This document shows, piece after piece, positions 16,683-24,788 of a stretch of DNA of 64,000 nucleotides. The DNA lies in contig NZ_JAUTDO010000003.1 of assembly GCF_030646165.1 (NCBI RefSeq), positions 248,001 through 312,000 of the forward strand, given 5' to 3'. This DNA is from Conexibacter sp. CPCC 206217. GTDB taxonomy: Bacteria > Actinomycetota > Thermoleophilia > Solirubrobacterales > Solirubrobacteraceae. Numbering within the stretch: position 1 is the first letter of the stretch; each line of letters begins with the position of its first letter. The translations under genes were made by a program, and so were the position numbers. The notes beneath the pieces are model-generated. The model did no database searches. It worked only from the letters and a program-made list of their open reading frames with translations, and was not told the DNA's origin.

Positions 16683-17993
16683 CTAGCCGGCTGATGCGAC
16701 GTGGACGCCCATGTTGGCGGCCGCCGCGACGGCCTCGGTGAACCAGCTGCCGGCGCTCGGGCAGAGGTACGCGGAGGATTGGACGCCGTAGCCGACATTG
16801 GCCGCCGCCCACGGCCCGCCGCTGTCACCGTGCGAGGAGCACGCGCTGTTGTAGGTCTGCGCGCCGAGCCCGAACGCGGTGATGTTCACCCAGCCGGCGG
16901 TGTCGTTGGTCCCGCACACGCGCGGGTTTGTCGCGCCGTAGTGACAGAGCGACTGGCCGAAGTAGCTCCACCCCGCGCCGTAGATCAGGTAGTTGCCGTT
17001 GCCGGTGGTCCAGGCCGCGAGCTTGGCCGACATGCCCCCGCCCGAGACCCACGGCGCGTTCGTGATGCGAACGATGCCGGTGTCGCCGCGCCCGTCGTAG
17101 GCGTTGTTCCAGTTGGGGCCGATGTAAGCCCAGCCGACCTGGTTGGCGTAGTAGGTCCACCAGTTCGCCGGCGCAGTGATGCAGTGGCCCGCGGTGAGGA
17201 TGTAGGGCGCCAGATCGCTGTTGCTGAACGCCAGGAAGCCGGCGGTGCAGCCTCCGCTGCCGTTTATCTGGACACCGCCGCCGAGCGGCGCGTCGCAGTA
17301 CGGGTGCGAGCAGGCCGTCAGCTCACGCTGCTCGAACACGCGCGCGGGCGCGGTGCTGACCCGGACCGCCGGAGCGACCGCCCGCGCCTGCTCCCGCAAG
17401 CCCGCCACGGCCGCCTCACCGACGCGCTCAGAAGCGGTGACGTTCACTGTGCCGGTCACCGCGTTGATCCCGACCATCAACTGATCGGCCGGCAGCGCGT
17501 CGCTCGCGCGCTCGGTCCAGCGCGCCGCCTGCTGCTGCAACTCCTTCCACGTCGCGTCCATCGTCGCGATCCGCGCGTCCGTCGCGACCCCGAGTCTCGC
17601 CAGCGTGGCCTTCACCGCGTCACGATCGGTCGCCGCGGCCGCGTTCACGACGAACTCGCCGCCGTCGTTGTCAAACCACACGCCGGCGTACCCGTCGCCA
17701 AGCGCCTTCTGCAACGCCTCCACGACGTTGCCGGCGCGCGCCTGCACATCGACGTTCGCGAGCGCCTGCCGCTCGCTGACGCCGAAGTCGCGCACGATCG
17801 CCGCAGCGAGCCCCTCGCGCTCCGCGCCGGACACGACCCCGCTGCGCTCAGCCGCGCCAGCCGGAGCCGTCAGCGCCATCGCCGCAGCGACAATCACGCC
17901 AGCAGCCCAAAGACGTCGTCCAACCCATCCGCCCCGTCCCGACAACCCAGTCTCCCATTTTCCGTGAGTCGATACCCGGAACCTAGAGAACAC
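16683..17993 (-). CDS. Secreted trypsin-like serine protease with propeptide (streptogrisin/alpha-lytic type)
   Basis: 436 residues. Signal peptide, a propeptide of about 180 residues, then a chymotrypsin-fold domain (about 240-436). The triad is visible: His in LTAGHC (about 267), Asp in GDTGIV (about 304) and Ser in GDSGGPW (about 389). Several cysteines (ACSHPYC, GGCTAG, GHC, SLCHYG, PRVCG, NSACSS, YLCPS) suggest disulfides. In this family (MEROPS S1E) the propeptide is a folding catalyst and inhibitor removed on activation. The GTG at 17993 is the longest start; a TTG at 17945 with GGGAG upstream gives a tidier signal peptide. Acts outside the cell, probably on bulk protein or competitor cells. 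Confidence 0.9.
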   Translation of the reverse strand: MFSRFRVSTHGKWETGLSGRGGWVGRRLWAAGVIVAAAMALTAPAGAAERSGVVSGAEREGLAAAIVRDFGVSERQALANVDVQARAGNVVEALQKALGDGYAGVWFDNDGGEFVVNAAAATDRDAVKATLARLGVATDARIATMDATWKELQQQAARWTERASDALPADQLMVGINAVTGTVNVTASERVGEAAVAGLREQARAVAPAVRVSTAPARVFEQRELTACSHPYCDAPLGGGVQINGSGGCTAGFLAFSNSDLAPYILTAGHCITAPANWWTYYANQVGWAYIGPNWNNAYDGRGDTGIVRITNAPWVSGGGMSAKLAAWTTGNGNYLIYGAGWSYFGQSLCHYGATNPRVCGTNDTAGWVNITAFGLGAQTYNSACSSHGDSGGPWAAANVGYGVQSSAYLCPSAGSWFTEAVAAAANMGVHVASAG

Positions 17994-18035
17994 CCCCGTT
18001 CGTAAACAGACACGTTCACCGCCTGTTTACGGGGG
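17993..18035. promoter_or_regulatory. Imperfect inverted repeat upstream of protease gene
   Basis: CCCCCGT..GTAAACAG (17993-18009) faces CTGTTTACGGGGG (18023-18035), differing only by a 2-base insertion in the left arm, with a 13-nt spacer. It overlaps the protease start region, so it is better placed to be an operator or 5'-leader hairpin than a terminator. Confidence 0.4.
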
Positions 18036-18387
18036 CGATGAGCGCTCACGTGTCTGCCGCCGGCGTCTGCCGCTCCAAACTTCGGCGACCGCACGGCGGC
18101 ATGAGGCCGTCGCACCGGCGCGCGGTGCGACGGGGCTGCGTAGCCCCCGCCCGCTCACGTGGGCCCGGTCCCCGCGCCGAGCGCGGCAGGCTCGCGTGCC
18201 GGGTCAAGGAATTCGAGGACAACCACCCCGAGGTCGGCTTTGACGTCGACCCAACGGAGGCCGTGGACGGCCGCGTGGCGGACGTGGACCTCTCGCTGCA
18301 CTGACCGAACGCCGCGACAGATTAGTGAGAGACCGATGAGACGCCACAGCACCTCCGGACTTCGCCAAGGCATCCGCCATGTAACCG
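18036..18387. other. 352-bp region without a supported gene
   Basis: Short open frames exist on both strands but none has a credible start, ribosome binding site or recognisable product. One plus-strand stretch (about 18207-18301, KEFEDNHPEVGFDVDP) has normal amino-acid composition and could be the tail of a decayed gene. No terminator or repeat stands out. Confidence 0.4.
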
Positions 18388-18750
18388 TCACGGCTCGACG
18401 TTGGCCTCGTGCACGAGCGGCCGGACCTCGACACCCCAGTGGCGCGCCGACGGGTTGCGAGCCGCGATCTCCAGAGCCCGTTCCAGGCTGTCGCAGTCGA
18501 CGATCGTGAAGCTGCCCAGATACTCCTTGGCCTCGGCGTACGGGCCGTCGGTCACCACCGGCGTCCCGTCGGTGGCGCGGACCAGCTTGGCGTTCACCTG
18601 GTCGGCCACGCCATAGGCGCCGACCAGCTCACCCGACGCGAACAGCTCCTGGTTGAGGGCGTCGGTCTCTCGGATGATCTCGGCGAGGGCCTCCCCGCCC
18701 ACCGAGCTGAAGGCTTCCTCGTTGCCGTAGATCAGCAGCATGTACTTCAC
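18388..18750 (-). CDS. YCII-related (DGPF) domain protein
   Basis: 120 residues starting at GTG 18750, with GAGAGGAG eight bases upstream. The sequence starts KYMLLIYGNE and carries TDGPYAEAKEYLGSF, the hallmark of the DGPF/YCII family. These are small ferredoxin-like dimers often encoded beside ECF sigma factors or DHFR-fold proteins. Biochemical role unknown. The start is 17 bp downstream of the DHFR-fold gene's stop, so the two form an operon. No sigma factor is next to them here. Confidence 0.9.
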   Translation of the reverse strand: MKYMLLIYGNEEAFSSVGGEALAEIIRETDALNQELFASGELVGAYGVADQVNAKLVRATDGTPVVTDGPYAEAKEYLGSFTIVDCDSLERALEIAARNPSARHWGVEVRPLVHEANVEP

Positions 18751-18767
18751 GGCTTCGCTCCTCTCTC

Positions 18768-19493
18768 TCACTCCTCCGACTGGCCCGGTCCGACCAGGTC
18801 GCCGCTGGCGCCGCGATCGTCCAGCACCAGCTTCGACCGCCCGGTGACGATATAGCGAATGTGGGTGACCGCGGGCGCCTCGACGACACGGGTCGGGATC
18901 AGCTCGATGCCGTCGTCGGCGCCGAGGCCGAGGCTGTGGTCGAACAGGCGCTGGCCGTCACCCAGCAGCACCGGGGCGATGTGCAACTCGAGCTGGTCGA
19001 GCAGTCCGGCACTCAGCACCTGACGCACGAGCTCCCCACCGCCGGCGACCGCCACGTCCTTGCTGCCGGCGGCCTCCCGGGCCAGCTCGATCGCCCGCTC
19101 GAGCCCCTCGGTGACGAAGGTGAACGAGGTGCCGCCCTGGCGTTCGAGCACGTCGCGGGTGCGGTGGGTGACGACGAAAACCGGGGCGTGGAACGGCGGC
19201 TCCTCACCCCATGGGACCTCGCCGGCGTCGAACATGCGCCGGCCCATGACATAGGCACCGGCCGCCGCGAACGTCTGCGCGATGATCTCCGAGTCGATCG
19301 ACTGCTCGCCGCCGGCGAAGCCCTGCCGCTCGCGCCAGGCCATCGCGTCGACGGCCCAGCGCGTGACCCGGAAGAAGCCGGGCGCCTCAGGGCCCCGCAT
19401 CCAGCCGCTCATCTCCTTGGGGTTCCGCGTGTCCCGCGGTCCGGTGTAGAAGCCGTCGAGGGACACCGACATCTGGGCGGTCACCTTGGTCAT
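18768..19493 (-). CDS. DHFR-fold (RibD C-terminal domain) family reductase
   Basis: 241 residues from ATG 19493, with GAGGAG eight bases upstream. The start TAQMSVSLDGF, the MGRRMFDAG block and the VAVAGGGELVRQ segment with LLDQLELHIAPVLLG are typical of the RibD-C/dihydrofolate reductase-like family of actinobacteria. These NADPH-binding proteins are rarely characterised; the true substrate is unknown. First gene of a two-gene operon with the YCII protein. Confidence 0.9.
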   Translation of the reverse strand: MTKVTAQMSVSLDGFYTGPRDTRNPKEMSGWMRGPEAPGFFRVTRWAVDAMAWRERQGFAGGEQSIDSEIIAQTFAAAGAYVMGRRMFDAGEVPWGEEPPFHAPVFVVTHRTRDVLERQGGTSFTFVTEGLERAIELAREAAGSKDVAVAGGGELVRQVLSAGLLDQLELHIAPVLLGDGQRLFDHSLGLGADDGIELIPTRVVEAPAVTHIRYIVTGRSKLVLDDRGASGDLVGPGQSEE

Positions 19494-19723
19494 CGTTCGC
19501 ACTCCTCTGGTGTTGGCGGCTCCTTGGCCGCCGGTACACATGAGTCGGAGCCGACCGCCCGTGCTCGACACGCGCCGACGAGAAACTCATGAGACCCGAG
19601 ATGTCTGAGCGGCATCGCACGTGGCTCGACATCGAATCACTCATGTCACTGCAAGCGCATGCCCACGCCGTCGGGTGGGCAGTGTCATGAGGTCCTGTCG
19701 TATCGAAAGGAACGGACCTCCTG

Positions 19724-20206
19724 ATGTCCCGCACCGTCCTGCGCCTCTGCGTCGTCGCCGCGGCGCTCCTGTTGCTGCCCGCCGTCGCCCGCGCCGATGA
19801 CCGCTCGTTCGCGACGACCGCCGTCGATCAAGCCCGTCAGCTGGCCAGATACGAGAGCGCCACCGGCAGAGCGCTCGTGCGTGTCGACCGCCGCGGCAAG
19901 AGCGCGATCCCCGCGGCGCGCAGAGCCGCCGCCGCGACCCGTGCGCAGGTCGACCGCGCCCTCAGACCGGTCCGCGCCGAGACGACCACCACGGCTGACG
20001 GCGCCGCGGTCAAGCGCAGATTCGTCGCGCTGTTGGTGGCGGAGAAGAAGGCCTACAAGACCGTCGATCGCTCGCTCGCCGCCTTCCAGCGCGGCGCGAT
20101 CACCACCGGCAACGCGCTGCAGCGGCAGGCGAAGAGAGCGATTGCGCGCGTCCGCCGCGACGCGGTCAGACTGGCGCCGCGGCTGCAGGCGCTGATGGGC
20201 GCCTGA
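19724..20206 (+). CDS. Small secreted helical protein
   Basis: 160 residues with a signal peptide (VVAAALLLLPAVARA). The mature part is alpha-helical, rich in Ala, Arg and Lys with very few aromatic residues, and strongly basic. No cysteines in the mature part and no recognised family. GAAAGGA lies about 10 bases before the ATG. It is convergent with the DUF2867 gene, 9 bp between stops. Confidence 0.7.
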   Translation: MSRTVLRLCVVAAALLLLPAVARADDRSFATTAVDQARQLARYESATGRALVRVDRRGKSAIPAARRAAAATRAQVDRALRPVRAETTTTADGAAVKRRFVALLVAEKKAYKTVDRSLAAFQRGAITTGNALQRQAKRAIARVRRDAVRLAPRLQALMGA

Positions 20207-20215
20207 CGGGGCGCA

Positions 20216-20881
20216 TCAGCTCCCCCAGCGCGATGCGGCCGCGCGCTGTCCGATGTGCGTGAGCGTGCCGCCGCAGCGCTCGGGCTCTGCCGGCGCCGGC
20301 TCCCCGAAGCGCGACCGCCACGTCCGATCGATCTGCCGCATCAGCGGTGGGTAGACGACGCGGTGGCGGAACGGGGCGATCGCGGCCATGTACGCGCTGC
20401 CGAACAGGCCGTTGGGCTTGACGAGGACGGCCATCTGGCCGCGGTGCCCGCCGGTCCCGTCCGGGACCCAGCCGATGTGCATCACGCCGTGCATCGTCTG
20501 GTTGGCGACCTCCGCCGCCCACTCGTCGCCGGTCAGGTACAGCGAGGTGAACGGGAGCGTGGCGAACTCCGGACCGGACGGGCCCTCACGCAGATCAACG
20601 GGCAAGCGATCCCGCAGCGTCGGCACGCGGGAGCCGACGCCGCTGTCGGGATCGTCCCAGCCGAGCAGCTCCCCCACCTTCCAGCGCAGCGCCCACAGCG
20701 TGCGCGCGATCGGCGAGGGCGCCTGCGCCGGGTCACCGGCCGCGACCCCCTCGATCAGCCAGTGGAAGTCGTCCGGTCCGCCCGGCGTCGGCAGCGACCA
20801 CACGTCTTCGAGCCGGAAGTCCGGGGTCAGTGCGTGGATCCGCCAGGGCCGCGAGGTGTGCGCGGAGTTCGGGAGCCTCAT
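20216..20881 (-). CDS. DUF2867-type protein
   Basis: 221 residues from ATG 20881, with GGAGG seven bases upstream. The pattern of an N-terminal PWRIHALTPDFRLEDVW, a middle LRWKVGELLGWDD and a C-terminal RHRVVYPPLMRQI matches the DUF2867 family. Its function is unknown; some relatives are fused to NAD(P)-binding epimerase-like proteins. It is divergent from a TetR regulator across a region containing a perfect palindrome, so it is the likely target of that regulator. Confidence 0.8.
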   Translation of the reverse strand: MRLPNSAHTSRPWRIHALTPDFRLEDVWSLPTPGGPDDFHWLIEGVAAGDPAQAPSPIARTLWALRWKVGELLGWDDPDSGVGSRVPTLRDRLPVDLREGPSGPEFATLPFTSLYLTGDEWAAEVANQTMHGVMHIGWVPDGTGGHRGQMAVLVKPNGLFGSAYMAAIAPFRHRVVYPPLMRQIDRTWRSRFGEPAPAEPERCGGTLTHIGQRAAASRWGS

Positions 20882-20895
20882 CTGTCCGCCTCCAA

Positions 20896-20915
20896 TCCAT
20901 ACGGTACCGTATGGA
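20896..20915. promoter_or_regulatory. 20-bp perfect palindrome, probable TetR operator
   Basis: TCCATACGGT/ACCGTATGGA is a perfect 20-bp palindrome between the DUF2867 gene (start 20881) and the TetR gene (start 20978). TetR-family regulators usually bind such palindromes and control themselves and a divergent neighbour. It begins 14 bp upstream of the DUF2867 start codon, well placed to block that promoter. Confidence 0.75.
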
Positions 20916-20977
20916 AACAGCATAGTCAGCGATCCGGTGCGGTGTCAATCTCGCGCCAGGAGCGATAGAAGAGGGCG

Positions 20978-21526
20978 ATGGCCGCGACCCGCACACCGCG
21001 CAGCAGATGGATCGAGGAGGGGCTCAGAGCGCTCGCCGCCGGCGGCCCGGACGCCGTCCGGATCGAACCGCTGGCCGAGGCGCTCGGCGTCACCAAGGGC
21101 GGCTTCTACTGGCACTTCGAGAATCGCGGCGCGCTGCTGACGGAGTTGCTCGACACGTGGGAGCAGCGCAGCATCGAGGACGTGATCGAGCACCTCGAGC
21201 GCAGGGGCGGCGATGCACGGGCGCGGCTGCGGCGACTGTTCGCGCTCGCGGCCGTCAGCGCCGATCTGCTCGCGGCCGACCTGGCGATCCGCGACTGGGC
21301 GCGCCGCGAGCCGCCGGTCGCCGCGCGCCTGCGACGCGTCGACAACCGGCGGATGGACTACATGCGCGACCTGTTCGGCGAGTTCTGCCCCGATCCCGAC
21401 GACGTCGAGATCCGCTGCATGCTCGTCTTCTCGATGTGGATCGGAGCGCCCTTCATCGCCGCCGACCACGGCGCGCGCGATCGCTCCGAGGTGCTGGCGC
21501 TGGCGCTGAGACGGTTGCTGCGGTGA
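20978..21526 (+). CDS. TetR family transcriptional regulator
   Basis: 182 residues. The N-terminal helix-turn-helix is clear (EPLAEALGVTKGGFYWHF, residues about 29-47). The C-terminal helical domain (about 60-182) would bind an unknown ligand and form the dimer. GAGGGCG precedes the ATG. It probably represses itself and the divergent DUF2867 gene through the palindrome at 20896-20915. Its 3' end overlaps the 3' end of the next TetR gene (opposite strand) by 74 bp. Confidence 0.92.
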   Translation: MAATRTPRSRWIEEGLRALAAGGPDAVRIEPLAEALGVTKGGFYWHFENRGALLTELLDTWEQRSIEDVIEHLERRGGDARARLRRLFALAAVSADLLAADLAIRDWARREPPVAARLRRVDNRRMDYMRDLFGEFCPDPDDVEIRCMLVFSMWIGAPFIAADHGARDRSEVLALALRRLLR

Positions 21527-22091
21527 TGCGCTCGCGCGACGACTCGTCTCGTGCCCAGGTCTCGAGAATCGCCATCAGCGCCGCGCTGAAGGGCGCGGGG
21601 TCCAGGTCGCCGCGGACGGCCAGTTGCTGGCTGTAGCCGCTGCAGATCGTCACGAACGCTTCGGCGATCTGTCTGGCATCGCCGCTGCGCTCGTCAGGAA
21701 GCAGCTCGGCGACCGCCGCCCGCATCGCGGCGAGCTGCTGCTGAACGATCGCTGCGAGTGCCGGTGACAGCGCCGCCTCGGCGTAGATCTGGGCGGTGAG
21801 CCTGGCATGACCCTGCGCGCGGGCCAAGCTGCGCACGTGCTCCAGGAATCCGTTGACGGCCTCGACGGTGAGCGCCTCGGGAAAGGCGTCGCTCGCCTGC
21901 TCGCAGACGGCGATGACGATCTCGTCCTTGCTGGCGAAGTACCGGTAGATCGCCCCCGTCGAGAGTCCTGACTCGGTGACGATGTCGGTCATCGAGGTGC
22001 GGGCGAAGCCGTGGCTGGCGAAGCGTGCGCGGGCGGCGTCCACGATCTGCTGACGGCGGGCGTCGAGGTGCGCTTGGTCGACCTTGGGCAT
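21453..22091 (-). CDS. TetR family transcriptional regulator
   Basis: 212 residues. DNA-binding domain at about 10-57 (TSMTDIVTESGLSTGAIYRYF), followed by a helical ligand domain and a basic, proline-containing tail that lies in the overlap with the convergent TetR gene. The ATG at 22091 sits beside the AACGA/TCGTT repeat. It is divergent from an aldo/keto reductase gene, its probable target. Confidence 0.92.
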   Translation of the reverse strand: MPKVDQAHLDARRQQIVDAARARFASHGFARTSMTDIVTESGLSTGAIYRYFASKDEIVIAVCEQASDAFPEALTVEAVNGFLEHVRSLARAQGHARLTAQIYAEAALSPALAAIVQQQLAAMRAAVAELLPDERSGDARQIAEAFVTICSGYSQQLAVRGDLDPAPFSAALMAILETWARDESSRERITAATVSAPAPAPRSDRARRGRRR

Positions 22092-22095
22092 AAAG

Positions 22096-22109
22096 AACGA
22101 TCATTCGTT
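22096..22109. promoter_or_regulatory. Inverted repeat AACGA-N4-TCGTT, candidate TetR operator
   Basis: Arms 22096-22100 and 22105-22109 with a 4-bp spacer lie immediately upstream of the TetR start (22091) and in front of the aldo/keto reductase gene (start 22165). This AT-richer patch stands out in the GC-rich context. Autorepression and control of the divergent reductase are the likely use. Confidence 0.55.
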
Positions 22110-22144
22110 TTTGTTGGTAGGTTCGTGCAGGATACCCCGCTTCA

Positions 22145-22154
22145 CCCCCCCCCC
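22145..22154 (+). repeat. Run of ten C residues before the aldo/keto reductase gene
   Basis: Ten consecutive C bases end immediately before the AGGAG ribosome binding site of the reductase gene, in the untranslated leader or promoter. Homopolymers of this length can slip in replication and change spacing. Confidence 0.9.
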
Positions 22155-22164
22155 AGGAGCCGCC

Positions 22165-23211
22165 ATGCGCTACACGACCTTCGGACGACAGACCGGGCTG
22201 CGAGTCTCGGAATACGCGCTCGGGACAGCGAACTTCGGGACGGCCGTCACCAGCGCCGGCCCCGAGGCCTCGCGGCAGATCTTCGAGGCCTTCGTCGATG
22301 CCGGCGGCACCACCTTCGACACGTCCAACATCTACCAGGGCGGGCAGGCGGAGACGGTGCTCGGAGAGCTGCTCGGCGCGCGCCGCGACGACTTCGTGGT
22401 GATCACCAAGTACAGCGGGACGCGGGAGGAGCAGCCTCGTCCCGCGACGACCGGGAACAGCCGGAAGACCATGATCCGCTCCCTCGAGGCGAGCCTGCGC
22501 CGGCTGAAGACCGACTACGTCGACGTCTTCATGCCGCACTTTCCCGACGGGACCACCCCGATCGAGGAGATCCTGGCGGGCTTCGACGACCTGATCCGCT
22601 CCGGCAAGATCCTCCACGGCGGGCTGTCGAACTTCCCGGCGTGGCGGGTCGCCGGGGCGGCGGTCCGGGCGGACCTGCGCGGGCTCGCCCCGCTGGTCGG
22701 GATCCAGACCGAGTACAGCCTCGCCGAACGGTCCGCCGAGCGGGAGCTGCTGCCGATGGCCGAGGCGCATGGCCTCGGCGTGGTGCTCTACTCCCCGCTC
22801 GCCGGGGGCCTGCTGACCGGCAAGTACCGGCACGGCGAAAGAGGTCGGCTGAGCGCTCGCGGTGACGCCGCCGAAGGCACCGCCCAGCGGACTGCCGTCG
22901 TCGACGCCGTGCTGGCGGTCGCCGACGAGCTCGGGAGCAGCGCGGTCCAGGTGTCGCTCGCGTGGCTGCGGCGCCGCGCCGCGCTGGCCGCGACCACCCT
23001 GATCCCGATCGTCGGACCGCGTTCTCCCTCCCACCTCGAGGCGTACCTGCAGTCGCTGGAGCTGCAGCTCGACGAGCAGCACTACCGGCAGCTGGACGAG
23101 GTCAGCGGGGTCCGGCTCGGCACGCCCCACGACGATGTCGTGGCCGCTCTCGGGCACGGCTTCGACGGCGACCGCACCCTCCTCGACGCGCCGCACGTTC
23201 CCGTGACGTGA
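22165..23211 (+). CDS. Aldo/keto reductase
   Basis: 348 residues from ATG 22165 with AGGAG six bases upstream. NADPH-dependent reduction of aldehydes and ketones on a TIM barrel. The tetrad is visible: Asp in TTFDTSN, Tyr in NIYQGG, Lys in VITKYSG and His in FMPHFPDG. LAGGLLTGKYR and the ending PIVGPRSPSHLEAYL are cofactor-loop hallmarks of the family. Divergent from a TetR regulator, so expression is probably induced by that regulator's ligand. Confidence 0.93.
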   Translation: MRYTTFGRQTGLRVSEYALGTANFGTAVTSAGPEASRQIFEAFVDAGGTTFDTSNIYQGGQAETVLGELLGARRDDFVVITKYSGTREEQPRPATTGNSRKTMIRSLEASLRRLKTDYVDVFMPHFPDGTTPIEEILAGFDDLIRSGKILHGGLSNFPAWRVAGAAVRADLRGLAPLVGIQTEYSLAERSAERELLPMAEAHGLGVVLYSPLAGGLLTGKYRHGERGRLSARGDAAEGTAQRTAVVDAVLAVADELGSSAVQVSLAWLRRRAALAATTLIPIVGPRSPSHLEAYLQSLELQLDEQHYRQLDEVSGVRLGTPHDDVVAALGHGFDGDRTLLDAPHVPVT

Positions 23212-23430
23212 TCTCGGGCGCGAGCGTCGTCCGCGGCACTCGTGTCGGCGTGGAGCGGCCTGGCCCAGCCCCGCTGCCGGCGTGCCAGCGGTGACGCACG
23301 TCGTTGGCGCCGAGGGCGCGGTCGTGCCAGGCGAGCTCGTCGCGTCGTGACGGCACGCTCGGATCGGGCCGTTCTCCTCGTCATTCCGATTCCGCGCGCG
23401 GTGATGCCGTTCCCGCACACGGCCCTGAGA

Positions 23431-23823
23431 TCAGCTGAGGACTTTGGCCTTGAGTTTCTGGAACTCGTCGTCGGAGATGACGCCGCTGGTGTGGAGGTCG
23501 CTGAGTTTGGTCAGTTCGTCGGCGGGCGAGGCGGCGACGTCGCGGATGTAGGCGTTGGTGGCCTGCTGGATCTCGCGCTGTTGGGAGATCGCGCGCTCGC
23601 GCATGCCGTTGCCGCGGAAGATCAGGTAGACGAGCGCGGAGAGGAACGGGATGACGATCAGGAAGAGGCACCAGAGCGCCTTCCAGCCGCCGGACAGTTC
23701 GTGGTCGCGGAAGAGGTCCATCACGATTGTGATGAACATCCACACCCAGATCACGAAGAAGAAGATCTCGATCACCGTCAGCAGTGCGTGACCGAAGGTG
23801 AATTCTGCAAAGACCGGCGTCAT
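23431..23823 (-). CDS. Small membrane protein with PLDc_N and SHOCT domains
   Basis: 130 residues from ATG 23823, with GGGAG eight bases upstream. Two membrane helices (about 12-36 and 52-75) enclose FFFVIWVWMFITIVMDLFRD and GGWKALWCLF, the phospholipase D-nuclease N-terminal type segment found in many actinobacterial envelope proteins. The C-terminal 25 residues (KLSDLHTSGVISDDEFQKLK) are a SHOCT motif. No enzymatic residues. Stress or envelope association is inferred from the family only. Confidence 0.88.
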   Translation of the reverse strand: MTPVFAEFTFGHALLTVIEIFFFVIWVWMFITIVMDLFRDHELSGGWKALWCLFLIVIPFLSALVYLIFRGNGMRERAISQQREIQQATNAYIRDVAASPADELTKLSDLHTSGVISDDEFQKLKAKVLS

Positions 23824-23983
23824 GACGCACTCTCCCGCTCCGAATGGGCTCGCCACGCCGACTCGCGGGCTCGAGCGTGGGTCACCGTATTCGATCTACC
23901 GACGACCGGTCAAGCGGGACGGATCGGTGCGCAGCGTCCCCGTGGCTCAAGCCGCAAGGCCGGTGCCACAGGAAGCTGGATCG

Positions 23984-24724
23984 TCATGCCAGCGTCGTCG
24001 GTCGGCCTCCCGGTCGACGTGAGCGGTCGAGGGCGTGAGTCGCGAGCGTGAGCGCTGTCGCGAGCGCGAGCGGGAGCCACAGCGCTGTCTCCAGCGAGAG
24101 CGCGCCCGCGACCGCGCCGACCAGCAGCGCGACCAGCGCGGCGGCGCGCTGGGCGAGATCGGCGCCGCTCGCGACGGTGACGCCGGCGCTCGCCGGGCCG
24201 CCGATGGCGGTCAGGTTCAGCACCGTCGTCGCGAGGTTCGCGGCGCCGCGTCCGCGCACGACGGTCGTGCGCAGTCCCATTGCGCCGGCCAGCGCCGCGA
24301 TCGTCAGCAGCGCCGCCGTCTCCCCCGCGCGCGGATCGAACCCGGCCGCGACGGCGGTCGCGAGCACCAGCAGCAGGATCTCCGCCGCGACCGCCGCCCG
24401 CACGCCGCGCGCGGCGCCCGTCACGGCCCCGGCCCCGGCCCGCAGCAGCAGCGCCGCCGCGACGCCGCCGGCCACGAACGCGCACAGCGCGGTCAGCGGT
24501 GCGGCGAACGGGGCGCCGTCGGTGCCTGCGATGCCGAGTCCGAGGAAGACGACGTTGCCCGTCTGCATCGCGCAGAAGACCTGGCCGAGGCCGAGGAAGG
24601 CGACCGCGTCGATCATGCCCGTCGCGCAGGTCAGCGCCAGCAGCCGCCGCCCGCGCCCGTCCAATCCCAGTCCCCGCACGACCGCGGATCCTGACGCCGC
24701 GGGCGGACGGCGAGCCGTGGACAT
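23984..24724 (-). CDS. DUF1275 (YoaK-like) membrane protein
   Basis: 246 residues from ATG 24724 with about six membrane helices. The segment TGMIDAVAFLGLGQVFCAMQTGNVVFLGLG is diagnostic of DUF1275. Function of the family is unresolved; a transport role has been proposed for some members. Divergent from the hypothetical gene at 24789. No strong ribosome binding site is seen before the chosen ATG; the in-frame start at 24805 would overlap the divergent gene. Confidence 0.88.
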   Translation of the reverse strand: MSTARRPPAASGSAVVRGLGLDGRGRRLLALTCATGMIDAVAFLGLGQVFCAMQTGNVVFLGLGIAGTDGAPFAAPLTALCAFVAGGVAAALLLRAGAGAVTGAARGVRAAVAAEILLLVLATAVAAGFDPRAGETAALLTIAALAGAMGLRTTVVRGRGAANLATTVLNLTAIGGPASAGVTVASGADLAQRAAALVALLVGAVAGALSLETALWLPLALATALTLATHALDRSRRPGGRPTTLA

Positions 24725-24788
24725 GGGTTCGTGCGGCGGTGCCGGGCGTGGGATGCTCCTCGACCATGTCCTGCCCGCGGATCCGCCG

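Noticed and set aside
18038..18304. Small plus-strand frame of 88 codons
   Set aside because: No ribosome binding site, Arg-rich N-terminal half and no family; only the tail looks natural.
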